64,000 nt of DNA from positions 84,762 through 148,761 of the IMG/VR virus record IMGVR_UViG_3300030090_005562. The stretch is one strand, 5' to 3'. Position numbers and translations under genes: made by a program. Below the pieces are notes generated by a model, which searched no databases, was not told where the DNA came from, and saw nothing but the letters and a program-made list of their open reading frames with translations. The stretch comes from a virus. Shown piece after piece: positions 55,195 to 62,497 of the stretch (position 1 is its first letter; each line of letters opens with the position of its first letter).

Positions 55195-55725
55195 ATGAAT
55201 GTGAAAAAAATTGTATGGGAAAAGTGGATTGACCCTCTGAATAAGAATGTTGACGAGGTTGAATACCCAGGCTACAAATCAGAAGATTCAGATAATGATA
55301 TCGAAATGTTCTCATCTGACGAAAATTTTGAAAAGAAAATGGACGCATGGGCTGATTACGATGAAGACATTGAAGATGACAGAAAAAAAGTCAGCTTTAA
55401 TCCAGCCAGGATAGCCTCGACCCCTCATGGCTTAGTGAGCATGACGGAGCATTCTTTTGCTTCAAAGCATTTTGATTTTTGGACTATGCATTATAATCAT
55501 GATATAACTCCAAATATAATTGATGTTATAGAAAAGTGCGACGGCGTGGAGACTCTCAATACTTTGACAAGATATAGGGTAAGGATAGGCTTCAATAGGC
55601 CGCTAATACAATCAGGGGCATTTAACTTAAATGATATAAGAAAAGGAATAGAGGATGCAGTAATTAACAACGCATCTAAGAAAGATTGCGTTGAAGACTT
55701 TTTAAAAAGCAATAAGGCAAAATGA
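55195..55725 (+). CDS. Hypothetical protein
   Basis: This is a 176-residue protein from ATG 55195; ATG 55183 in frame is an alternative and neither has a strong ribosome site. It has an acidic N-terminal half and a C-terminal domain (VSMTEHSFASKHFDFWTMHY; YRVRIGFNRPLIQ). It overlaps the ClpP-like gene by four bases. Function is unknown, but the late promoter and neighbours suggest a structural or assembly role. Confidence 0.6.
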   Translation: MNVKKIVWEKWIDPLNKNVDEVEYPGYKSEDSDNDIEMFSSDENFEKKMDAWADYDEDIEDDRKKVSFNPARIASTPHGLVSMTEHSFASKHFDFWTMHYNHDITPNIIDVIEKCDGVETLNTLTRYRVRIGFNRPLIQSGAFNLNDIRKGIEDAVINNASKKDCVEDFLKSNKAK

Positions 55726-56405
55726 CATCTAGCAGAAAAACGAACAGCGAGCTTATAAACGATGTTCACAATTTTAGCTTAAATGTAGAGACAAGAGAAA
55801 TCTTTCTAAATAGTCACATCGCAGATTGTGAAGAAGAAGCTGGCGTAGATTGGCGTATGGCTACAAAGTTTAATAAGAACATTAGACTTTTAACATCTGG
55901 CCCACAAGCAGAGCAACCAATACTCATACACATGCATACTGTGGGTGGTAATTGGGAAGACGGTCTTGCTATATACGACATAATTAATTCCTGCACAAAT
56001 ACACACATAACTATAATTGCATACGCTCATGCTAGGTCAATGAGCAGCATTATCTTTCAAGCCGCAGACACCAGAATATTCATGCCAAATTCTATATGGC
56101 TAATGCACATGGGTGACATGGGTTTTGATGGTCAGGCTCAGTCATTTGAGGCAGAAGCGGAGTGGGCTAAAAAAGACCACGATAGAATGCTTGACATATA
56201 CACTGAATCGGCGTATGGTAGTGTAGCTTACAAAGGAAAAAGCAGAAAGCAAATTAAAAACTTTATAGACAGGGGTCTACGGCTAAAGCAGGAATGGTAC
56301 ATGTCTGCCAGAGACGCAATAGAACATGGCTATGCAGACGCTGTTTTTGGAGACCCTGGATATGAAAGTATGGAAGCAATTAAAAAAATAGGAAAAGAAA
56401 CTTGA
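55722..56405 (+). CDS. ClpP-like serine protease
   Basis: This 227-residue protein has the ClpP/crotonase fold: PILIHMHTVGGNWEDGLAIYD (about 66-86), YAHARSMSSIIFQAAD with the nucleophile Ser106, and IWLMHMGDMGFDG with His129. In phages such proteins often act as prohead proteases. Here a separate protease-scaffold is present in the head operon, so this may be an assembly chaperone-protease or host-directed. It is coupled to 55195 by an ATGA overlap. Confidence 0.82.
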   Translation: MTSSRKTNSELINDVHNFSLNVETREIFLNSHIADCEEEAGVDWRMATKFNKNIRLLTSGPQAEQPILIHMHTVGGNWEDGLAIYDIINSCTNTHITIIAYAHARSMSSIIFQAADTRIFMPNSIWLMHMGDMGFDGQAQSFEAEAEWAKKDHDRMLDIYTESAYGSVAYKGKSRKQIKNFIDRGLRLKQEWYMSARDAIEHGYADAVFGDPGYESMEAIKKIGKET

Positions 56406-56896
56406 AGCACGTTACCGACGAAGAATTTGAAACAGCATATAATAATCAAGACAACAAAAATATAATAAATGCTGTAACAAAAAAATACGCAAATAAGCTG
56501 TCGAAGGATACTCAGACCTCTTGCGGCCTTCATGGATTATGGAGGTGCATACAGAGTCATGACGATAGCTACGGTAGAAAGTTTACAACCAGCCTCTTCA
56601 TACACGTTGACTGGGAATGTAAAAGAGAAATTAGCTATCTGAACAGAAAGAAGCTTGGTCAGTTGGGAGACTCCGATGATGATATTGTGTCTCCGGTTCC
56701 TAGCGGCGAAGTTTCTGAGATACTAGAATCTTTGCCCGAGAGAGAGAAGGAGATGATGTATCAAAGATTCTATGAAAACAGGACTCTTGAGGAGATTGGC
56801 GAAGGGCAAGGCTACAGCAAAGAAGCCGCTAGGCAAAATATAAACAAGATTATATCTAGGCTACGAGAAAATATCTCTGAAGATTTTGGTGTATAA
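56402..56896 (+). CDS. Sigma-factor-like protein (regions 2 and 4)
   Basis: This is a 164-residue protein from a TTG start that overlaps the ClpP-like stop. Residues 35-80 resemble region 2 (GLHGLWRCIQSHDDSYG; LFIHVDWECKREI). The C-terminal half is region 4: ILESLPEREKEMMYQRFYEN, LEEIGEGQGYSKEAARQNIN. Small size and placement next to late genes fit a T4 gp55-type late sigma factor. This is the best candidate reader of the GGTGTATA motif. Confidence 0.75.
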   Translation: MKHVTDEEFETAYNNQDNKNIINAVTKKYANKLSKDTQTSCGLHGLWRCIQSHDDSYGRKFTTSLFIHVDWECKREISYLNRKKLGQLGDSDDDIVSPVPSGEVSEILESLPEREKEMMYQRFYENRTLEEIGEGQGYSKEAARQNINKIISRLRENISEDFGV

Positions 56897-56900
56897 TAAT
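56888..56900 (+). promoter_or_regulatory. Late-type promoter motif before propeller gene
   Basis: GGTGTATAATAAT overlaps the stop of the sigma-like gene and lies about 45 bases before the 918-residue virion protein. Confidence 0.6.
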
Positions 56901-56944
56901 CTGTAGCTACAGTCATACGCTAAAATTCAACAGGAGTCTTTAAA

Positions 56945-59701
56945 ATGCCCAGAGAATCATTCATAGTTGCAGTTAGTGGACAACCCACTAAAAATCTAGG
57001 CGCAACAGTAGTAAACGCCGGAAATACACCTAATTTTGGCGACTCTACAAATAATAACGCTGGCTTTGGCGTTCTGACAGGCTCTAATACTGGAAAAAGT
57101 TCCGGTTCAAAAGTGGTCGAAAGAGAAGGCATCCCTCAAGCAAGTGGACAACTTCAAGCCGGTCCTGGAGTTCAGTCAGCCGTATTTACAGACCCATTTG
57201 CCGGCTCTCCCCTTGGGCAAGTTATTGGAAAATCATTTAGCTGGAAAGACCAGTATACCGGAAGACTTCCTGTTCGATTTAATCATGTGCAGTCAAAGTA
57301 TCCAAATATTGCTAATGAGGACACGTACAGTAAGAAGACCATCAGTCGCGGCACTCAAAGTTGCGTTTATCGAGATGACGGTGCTTTGTATGGCTCAAAT
57401 GTTTCATTAACAATGGGCTCTGCTGGAATGGTTTGCGCTGTTGGCGCCCCAAGCGGCCAAAATGCAACAAGAGGCACTGTTGCCCCGTATTGGCCACACC
57501 GCAGGAATGAGGGCTTTGTCGAGGTTCAAGAATTCAATAAGCCTAAAACCTTGACACTTGGAGATATCAGTAAAGATGGATTTTTAGTTAAAGACCCCAA
57601 CGACGATTGGTTTTCATGTGGTTATGCAGGAAAATCATTATGCACTCAGAGTGGACCACTTGAATTCAAGGGGCAAGCACTCAGATACAGCGATTTAGGC
57701 TCTGATAGACTATCGGGATATCCAAAACATGGAATTACAGCTTCTGGAACGGCTTTCGGTCACGCTGTAACATTTAATTCTGGTGGCACAAGAATGGCTG
57801 TTGGCGCTCCTTATGCGGATGGCGAAAGAGGAGAGGTTACAGTTTATGAATTTACAAGCGGCTCAGGCACAAAAGGCGAATGGATTAGAGTTGGCGCTCC
57901 AATCACAGGCAATGGCCTACCAAACGATAGATTTGGTTGGGACGTTGCGCTTGATGGCCCTGGCGATATTGTATTTTGTGGCGCTCCTCGTCCTGGTGGA
58001 ACTGGTTATGTTGCAAAATTTGAATTACAAGGAACGTATCCTGGAGGCGCGACTTGGAAAAGAGATAATCATGGCGGCTCGGTTTCAGGCGTTGCGCCGC
58101 GCGATAAATTTGGATACTCCATAAGCACTAACACAGAAGCAACAATACTGGCGGTTGGTGCGCCTAACGCATCTGGTACTCGCGGAACCGCAGAGTGTTT
58201 CCACAGAACAGGTGTTGGCGGAACAGTCTCATATCCATGGAAGGCTTTGACGAGAGGCGCCACTGGCGATGTTCAACGTGTTGTAGGAACCGCATCTGGA
58301 GAAATGCTTGGTTGGTCAGTTTCATTGATGTATAACAGTAAGGCCGCGCTTGATGCAGGTAGATTTAATCCTATGATGGCTGTTGGTTCTCCGTTCTATA
58401 GCAAGAGTGTTGCTGAGTATGACTTTAGCAGGAGAACATTTGCGGAGAGAGCTGCTGGAGTACCAATTTATGACGGAGACCCTGTTATTGGCGGAGCGGG
58501 TCCAGAAGCTGCCGAACAACAATCACTTCGTATTGGGTATGCTTACGACAAGGTAGGCCTAACCTGCGAAGGCCGAGTAACAGTCTGGCAGTTTAACAAA
58601 GTTCCGGCTCACAGAAAACACGGTTACACTACTCTTGAGTGGTTACCCAAGGGTAAATATAGCGCAAGAAAGATGATGGTGGGGCAGTATCCTCAAAGTG
58701 AAATGGGATACTCAGTTGCACTTAGCAAGACTGGCGACTACCTTGCTGTAGGCTGTCCTGGCACAGATGGAACTTTTGATGTGTCTGACTGTGAACAGTT
58801 GACTGCTATGACTAAGGCTGACTTTGAAGGTGGTGTTACTAGCCTTGTGGCGGCAGACCCAACCGCTGAACACGAGAAATACAAATACAACTACGTCTAC
58901 AGACCAGATTCTCGTTCAGAAGAGTGTTACAAGAAAGATGGGTTTTACCTTCATAAGGCCGAGGGCATAGGCGGCGGCGAAGTCGCACCAGGATTCTTCA
59001 AAGCTGCAAGCCTGCGAAGCAAATACGGTATCGGCTCTGTAAAAACTTTCCGATATGTGTGGGAAGGCGAAGCTGGAGATGCGGCAAGAAGAGAACATTA
59101 CTTAGGCTCAGATAGAGAGGATGTTTGGATTAAGTATGGGCCAACGATTCCTGGTACGGAAAGTCCTGTATATGATTACACTTATCGAGGTCCTGAACAT
59201 GGCAGAAGATACGCTCGCCCAAACTTCCAAGACCTTCAAGGCTTAGTGAAAATGCCTAAGCATTCTCATCACGAAAGATTTGGAACAGACGTTTCTATCA
59301 TCGACGTTATATCTCCGGTTGTAGCTGTTGGCGCACCCTTTGCTCAGGACCGTCGATATAACTCTGAATTTGTACGGGAGGGAGAGGATATCCAGCGCGG
59401 AAAATATACGGTTACTGGAAGAGTAGACATCTACGCCGCAACACCAACTAGACTTAGAGACAACGTAATGCCATTTGGAGGTGGAGCTTCAGCCCCTGCT
59501 GGAGGCCCATTGTCAAGCAGAACGAAAACTAAGTTTGAATATGATGCTGCTGGCTCTGTTGTCGCTTCTTCTGGAGGTGGTAGAGAAGCCTACTTCATAG
59601 CTCCTAATGTTTCTGGCTCTGGACTGGCTGATGACAATGCTTTGAAGACAAGCAGAAAAACATTTGGTACAGGTGGAATAAACTTCACATCGAGCGACTA
59701 A
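56945..59701 (+). CDS. Large virion protein with integrin-like FG-GAP propeller
   Basis: This is a 918-residue protein. The N-terminal 60 residues hold the motif GATVVNAGNTP...NAGFG shared with the next gene. The body has at least six FG-GAP-type repeats: an FG or LG turn, then a strand, then AVGAP or AVGSP (FGHAVTFNSGGTRMAVGAP; FGWDVALDG; FGYSISTNTEATILAVGAP; LGWSVSLMYN; MGYSVALSKTGDYLAVGCP; FGTDVSIID). These build an integrin-alpha-like beta-propeller. It is probably a tail or capsid-surface protein for host attachment. Upstream are a late motif and a GGAG site. Confidence 0.8.
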   Translation: MPRESFIVAVSGQPTKNLGATVVNAGNTPNFGDSTNNNAGFGVLTGSNTGKSSGSKVVEREGIPQASGQLQAGPGVQSAVFTDPFAGSPLGQVIGKSFSWKDQYTGRLPVRFNHVQSKYPNIANEDTYSKKTISRGTQSCVYRDDGALYGSNVSLTMGSAGMVCAVGAPSGQNATRGTVAPYWPHRRNEGFVEVQEFNKPKTLTLGDISKDGFLVKDPNDDWFSCGYAGKSLCTQSGPLEFKGQALRYSDLGSDRLSGYPKHGITASGTAFGHAVTFNSGGTRMAVGAPYADGERGEVTVYEFTSGSGTKGEWIRVGAPITGNGLPNDRFGWDVALDGPGDIVFCGAPRPGGTGYVAKFELQGTYPGGATWKRDNHGGSVSGVAPRDKFGYSISTNTEATILAVGAPNASGTRGTAECFHRTGVGGTVSYPWKALTRGATGDVQRVVGTASGEMLGWSVSLMYNSKAALDAGRFNPMMAVGSPFYSKSVAEYDFSRRTFAERAAGVPIYDGDPVIGGAGPEAAEQQSLRIGYAYDKVGLTCEGRVTVWQFNKVPAHRKHGYTTLEWLPKGKYSARKMMVGQYPQSEMGYSVALSKTGDYLAVGCPGTDGTFDVSDCEQLTAMTKADFEGGVTSLVAADPTAEHEKYKYNYVYRPDSRSEECYKKDGFYLHKAEGIGGGEVAPGFFKAASLRSKYGIGSVKTFRYVWEGEAGDAARREHYLGSDREDVWIKYGPTIPGTESPVYDYTYRGPEHGRRYARPNFQDLQGLVKMPKHSHHERFGTDVSIIDVISPVVAVGAPFAQDRRYNSEFVREGEDIQRGKYTVTGRVDIYAATPTRLRDNVMPFGGGASAPAGGPLSSRTKTKFEYDAAGSVVASSGGGREAYFIAPNVSGSGLADDNALKTSRKTFGTGGINFTSSD

Positions 59702-59705
59702 GTTC

Positions 59706-59718
59706 GGTGTATACAATA
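59706..59718 (+). promoter_or_regulatory. Late-type promoter motif
   Basis: GGTGTATACAATA starts four bases after the propeller-gene stop and about 80 bases before the next structural gene. Confidence 0.58.
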
Positions 59719-59785
59719 CTTAGGAATGGGATTTAATATTTTAGGACTACGGGAAATTTCATACTTTTGTATGGAGAAATAAATT

Positions 59786-60406
59786 ATGGCATCACAAGCT
59801 GTAACAAGTGGAAAGTCAAAAAATAATGGCTCCACTATTGTAAACGCTGGTAATGTACCAGTAACAAACAAGACTATTAATGACGCTGGTTTTGGTAAAG
59901 TCATTGGTGACGGCGAAGGTCGTTACAAAGGCACTCCAGGTAACCGCAAGCAGAGAACTCCTTCGGCAGGTAACTTTAGCGCGTTCAGCAATGGCGGCGT
60001 TATCACTGCCAAGGGAAGCGGAACGTTTGCCTATGATGGTAAAGCTGGCAAATTCATTGGTATTAGGCTTACTGAGTCGATTAACAATGTTGACAACAGC
60101 ACCCTGCTTTCTGGCGGCAGTGCAAAGGGACAGTTTAAAGGTTCGATTCACGGACTTGAATCTTACAGAACTCTTCCGAAGTTTACAACCAATGCAGACG
60201 GTTCGTATGCGTCCACCTCTTCTGCTGGTGGTTCAGATACCGACTACATTGATTCTGCCGGAAATGGTTCGACTGCATCTAGCGATTCGGCTGCTAATCC
60301 CACTAGAGCAATTCCTGGCGAATTGGTCTACACGGATACGTCGAAGGCAAGAAGCGGTTCCTTGGCATCTCCGAAGCAGGACGACTACAAGGCCAAAACT
60401 GGTTAA
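59786..60406 (+). CDS. Putative virion surface protein sharing the anchor motif
   Basis: This is a 206-residue protein. Residues 14-40 (GNNGSTIVNAGN-like; DAGFGKVIGDGEG) match the N-terminus of the propeller protein, suggesting a common virion anchoring element. The rest is Ser/Gly/Thr-rich and low in hydrophobics, as in extended surface or fibre proteins. TATGGAGAAATAAAT precedes ATG 59786. A strong terminator follows. Confidence 0.62.
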   Translation: MASQAVTSGKSKNNGSTIVNAGNVPVTNKTINDAGFGKVIGDGEGRYKGTPGNRKQRTPSAGNFSAFSNGGVITAKGSGTFAYDGKAGKFIGIRLTESINNVDNSTLLSGGSAKGQFKGSIHGLESYRTLPKFTTNADGSYASTSSAGGSDTDYIDSAGNGSTASSDSAANPTRAIPGELVYTDTSKARSGSLASPKQDDYKAKTG

Positions 60407-60431
60407 TATTCTTGTTTCAAGATATAAGACT

Positions 60432-60467
60432 GGCTCGCGTTTCGGCGCGGGCCTTTCTTTTTTTTTA
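60432..60467 (+). terminator. Rho-independent terminator
   Basis: GGCTCGCG pairs with CGCGGGCC (one G-U) around TTTCGG, followed by TTTCTTTTTTTTT. Confidence 0.9.
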
Positions 60468-60468
60468 A

Positions 60469-60496
60469 TTGACAAATAAGATGTTGGGTGTATAAT
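60469..60496 (+). promoter_or_regulatory. Composite promoter for leader-peptide unit
   Basis: TTGACA and TATAAT are separated by 16 bases, and the spacer end reads GGGTG so that GGTGTATAATATA is also present. Both early and late polymerase forms could use it. Confidence 0.75.
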
Positions 60497-60546
60497 ATAT
60501 ACGTGTAAGGTATTAAAATCGGCTTCATTTAAAGGAACCGAACGAT

Positions 60547-60609
60547 ATGTTTAACAATCACGGTCAGGCGGCAGCGAAGCCTAGACAACGTTGTTACCTA
60601 AAGCGATAA
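60547..60609 (+). CDS. 20-residue leader peptide
   Basis: The peptide MFNNHGQAAAKPRQRCYLKR has AAAGGA upstream of ATG 60547. Its codons GQAAAKP lie exactly in the 5-prime arm of the large hairpin at 60567-60656. Translation would unfold the hairpin, as in attenuation. Confidence 0.5.
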   Translation: MFNNHGQAAAKPRQRCYLKR

Positions 60610-60663
60610 GTTGAGATAATCAGCAAGACTTCGCAACACATCAAATTGCTGCCGCCTTTTTTA
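60567..60663 (+). terminator. Attenuator-like large hairpin with T-run
   Basis: GGCGGCAGC (60567-60575) pairs with GCTGCCGCC (60648-60656), and GCGAAG pairs inside with CTTCGC. Six T residues follow. It lies between promoter 60469 and gene 60681. Confidence 0.65.
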
Positions 60664-60680
60664 TCTTGAGGTATTTCAAA

Positions 60681-61019
60681 GTGATAGTTAATGTTACCAA
60701 TACTGTAAAAAACGTTATAATGGTATTTATTAAGAATGGCAATATAAGTCAGTCTGTTGTCACTTTAAATTCAGGCATGATGATGAAGGCAGAATACGTG
60801 CAAAAGCAAGAAGACAACAAAGCAAATGTGCATTTAATTAATGGAACAGTTCTGCTAAACATTGACAGAGACTCGCTAGGGTATGATAAAAAAGCTAACA
60901 ATGAATACATATCTAGAAAAGAAAACGTGGGCCACAGCCCTGTTGAAACCCCAGGAGCAGTTCAAGACCCGCTCCCAAAACCAGCTATAAAAAGAAGGAG
61001 GGGTTGCTGCGGTGGATAA
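60681..61019 (+). CDS. Small beta-rich protein, paralog 1 of 3
   Basis: This is a 112-residue protein from GTG 60681 (GAGG nine bases upstream; a TTG at 60666 is an alternative). It has strands around LNSGMMMKAEYVQKQ and VHLINGTVLLNID, then a Pro-rich linker and a Cys/Gly C-terminus (RRRGCCGG). It shares its layout with the next two genes. Function is unknown. Confidence 0.58.
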   Translation: MIVNVTNTVKNVIMVFIKNGNISQSVVTLNSGMMMKAEYVQKQEDNKANVHLINGTVLLNIDRDSLGYDKKANNEYISRKENVGHSPVETPGAVQDPLPKPAIKRRRGCCGG

Positions 61020-61305
61020 AGATGTTTTTGAAATCATAGTAACAGAGAACTTTGATGCAAAACAAGTATTAATAAGTATGGTCAACGGAGGCATAGACGT
61101 TACTCAAGAAAATGTATCCTTTTCCCCAGGCGACATAATAAAGGTTATGTCTATCTCAAATTCAAGTGAAAAAAAATTTTTAAATATAACTTTAGAAAAT
61201 TCCTCTACAATAATGGATGTTCCATCCACTAGCATTTCATACAAAAAAGAAGCCGCAAAAAATGCATCGCGTGGATGCGGTGGATGCGGCAGAGGAAGAA
61301 GATAA
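61012..61305 (+). CDS. Small beta-rich protein, paralog 2 of 3
   Basis: This is a 97-residue protein from GTG 61012, overlapping paralog 1 by eight bases. It has VSFSPGDIIKVMSISNSSEK then FLNITLENSSTIMDVP, and ends CGGCGRGRR. Its beta-rich core resembles those of 60681 and 61330. Confidence 0.6.
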   Translation: MDKDVFEIIVTENFDAKQVLISMVNGGIDVTQENVSFSPGDIIKVMSISNSSEKKFLNITLENSSTIMDVPSTSISYKKEAAKNASRGCGGCGRGRR

Positions 61306-61329
61306 GCTAAGCAAACAGAAAGGCGCAAA

Positions 61330-61596
61330 ATGGGACAAATTAAACTAGAGTCAACTACAACTCTTGAGTGTACTTGCGAAGATGGGACAAAGTGCGAGAC
61401 TACGTTAAACGAAGGAAGAAATATTTCTGCGGAAAAAATTATCAATATCTCCGAGACAAAGTGCGATGTTGTTCTTTCCTCCGGCAAAACAGTCCATGGG
61501 CTTGATAAAAGTCTTTTTACAAAGATTGGAAGTGTTGCAGAAGAAACACAACAGGAACAGCCGCCGAAGACAAATCCATTTTATAAATTTAGTTAG
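61330..61596 (+). CDS. Small beta-rich protein, paralog 3 of 3
   Basis: This 88-residue protein has an N-terminal CTCEDGTKC, NISAEKIINISETKCDVVL and a Pro-rich end. The strand pattern and the sequence around CDVVLSSGKTVHGLDKSLF parallel paralogs 1 and 2, though the Cys block is at the other end. Confidence 0.6.
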   Translation: MGQIKLESTTTLECTCEDGTKCETTLNEGRNISAEKIINISETKCDVVLSSGKTVHGLDKSLFTKIGSVAEETQQEQPPKTNPFYKFS

Positions 61597-61785
61597 ATGA
61601 ATTCTCTTCAAAATTTATTTAAAGCGGTAAGTAAAAATGAAAACCTTCTAAAAGGCTATGCGTCTAGAAAGTGTAAAAACTGTTACGGCAGAGGGTACAT
61701 AGAGCTTTCGGAAAAATCATCGACCCCTGAAAAATACATGTGCGAATGTGTTGCAAAAAATATAAAAAAAGAATATAAAAAATGA
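61597..61785 (+). CDS. Small DnaJ-type zinc-knuckle protein
   Basis: This 62-residue basic protein has CKNCYGRGYIE (26-36) and CECVAKN, a complete CxxCxGxGY plus CxC zinc site. It is placed directly before the dCMP deaminase (ATGA overlap). It may be a structural or chaperone module. Confidence 0.65.
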   Translation: MNSLQNLFKAVSKNENLLKGYASRKCKNCYGRGYIELSEKSSTPEKYMCECVAKNIKKEYKK

Positions 61786-62309
61786 TGTCTCTTTCCGATA
61801 AGTCTTATTCCTACATGAAGTCATGTCATGGTCATAATGTAAAAACACAGAGACCAGCATGGACCGACTATTTTTTATCAATAGCATCTCTTGTAAGCCT
61901 CAGAAGCTCAGACTCTCAAACAAAACATGGGTGCGTCATAACCGACAATAAAAATAGAATACTTGGCGTGGGGTATAATAGCTTTCCATCAGGCATGCCT
62001 GACGAGCTTTTGCCGAACATTAGACCACACAAATATAAGTGGATGGTCCATGCAGAAAGAAATGCTCTTGCAAATTGCACAATAAGACCCGAGTCAGGAA
62101 TAGCATATATAACTGGAAGACCATGCATTGACTGCGTAAAATCTCTTTATCAGGAAGGGGTAAGAAATTTAGTTTGCATCGACGGTCATGGTACACATTT
62201 AGAAGATTCTGAGGACGAGTGTGTGTTGGAAATAATCCAAAACTACGGAGGGTTAAAAATTGATTGGGTCAAGCCCGATTTGAAAAACGTATTTAAGGAA
62301 CTGATATGA
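61782..62309 (+). CDS. dCMP deaminase
   Basis: This 175-residue protein deaminates dCMP to dUMP for dTTP synthesis. The zinc site is visible: His90-Ala-Glu92 (VHAERNALANC) and Cys115-x-x-Cys118 (GRPCIDC). KHGCVITDNKNRILGVGYNS is the typical N-terminal block. It lies next to ribonucleotide reductase, which supplies deoxynucleotides. Confidence 0.92.
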   Translation: MMSLSDKSYSYMKSCHGHNVKTQRPAWTDYFLSIASLVSLRSSDSQTKHGCVITDNKNRILGVGYNSFPSGMPDELLPNIRPHKYKWMVHAERNALANCTIRPESGIAYITGRPCIDCVKSLYQEGVRNLVCIDGHGTHLEDSEDECVLEIIQNYGGLKIDWVKPDLKNVFKELI

Positions 62310-62497
62310 AAGAAATAGACTTTAATAGTTCTAGTAGTAATTCGCCAAAAGTTGAGGTTACTGTGCAGATTAGAGATAAAAACGGAAATCCGACTGGTAA
62401 AACAAAAACTTACAGAGGAGAAAGTTGCAGAGATGCATCTGATTGGTATAATAAACAAAAACCAACCAAGAAAAAGAAGAGAAAGAAAAAGAAATAA
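62306..62497 (+). CDS. Small basic hypothetical protein
   Basis: This 63-residue protein has a strand pair (VEVTVQIRDKNGNPTGKTKT) and a poly-Lys C-terminus. ATGA overlap with dCMP deaminase; TAATG overlap with NrdJ. No family was recognised. Confidence 0.6.
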   Translation: MKEIDFNSSSSNSPKVEVTVQIRDKNGNPTGKTKTYRGESCRDASDWYNKQKPTKKKKRKKKK

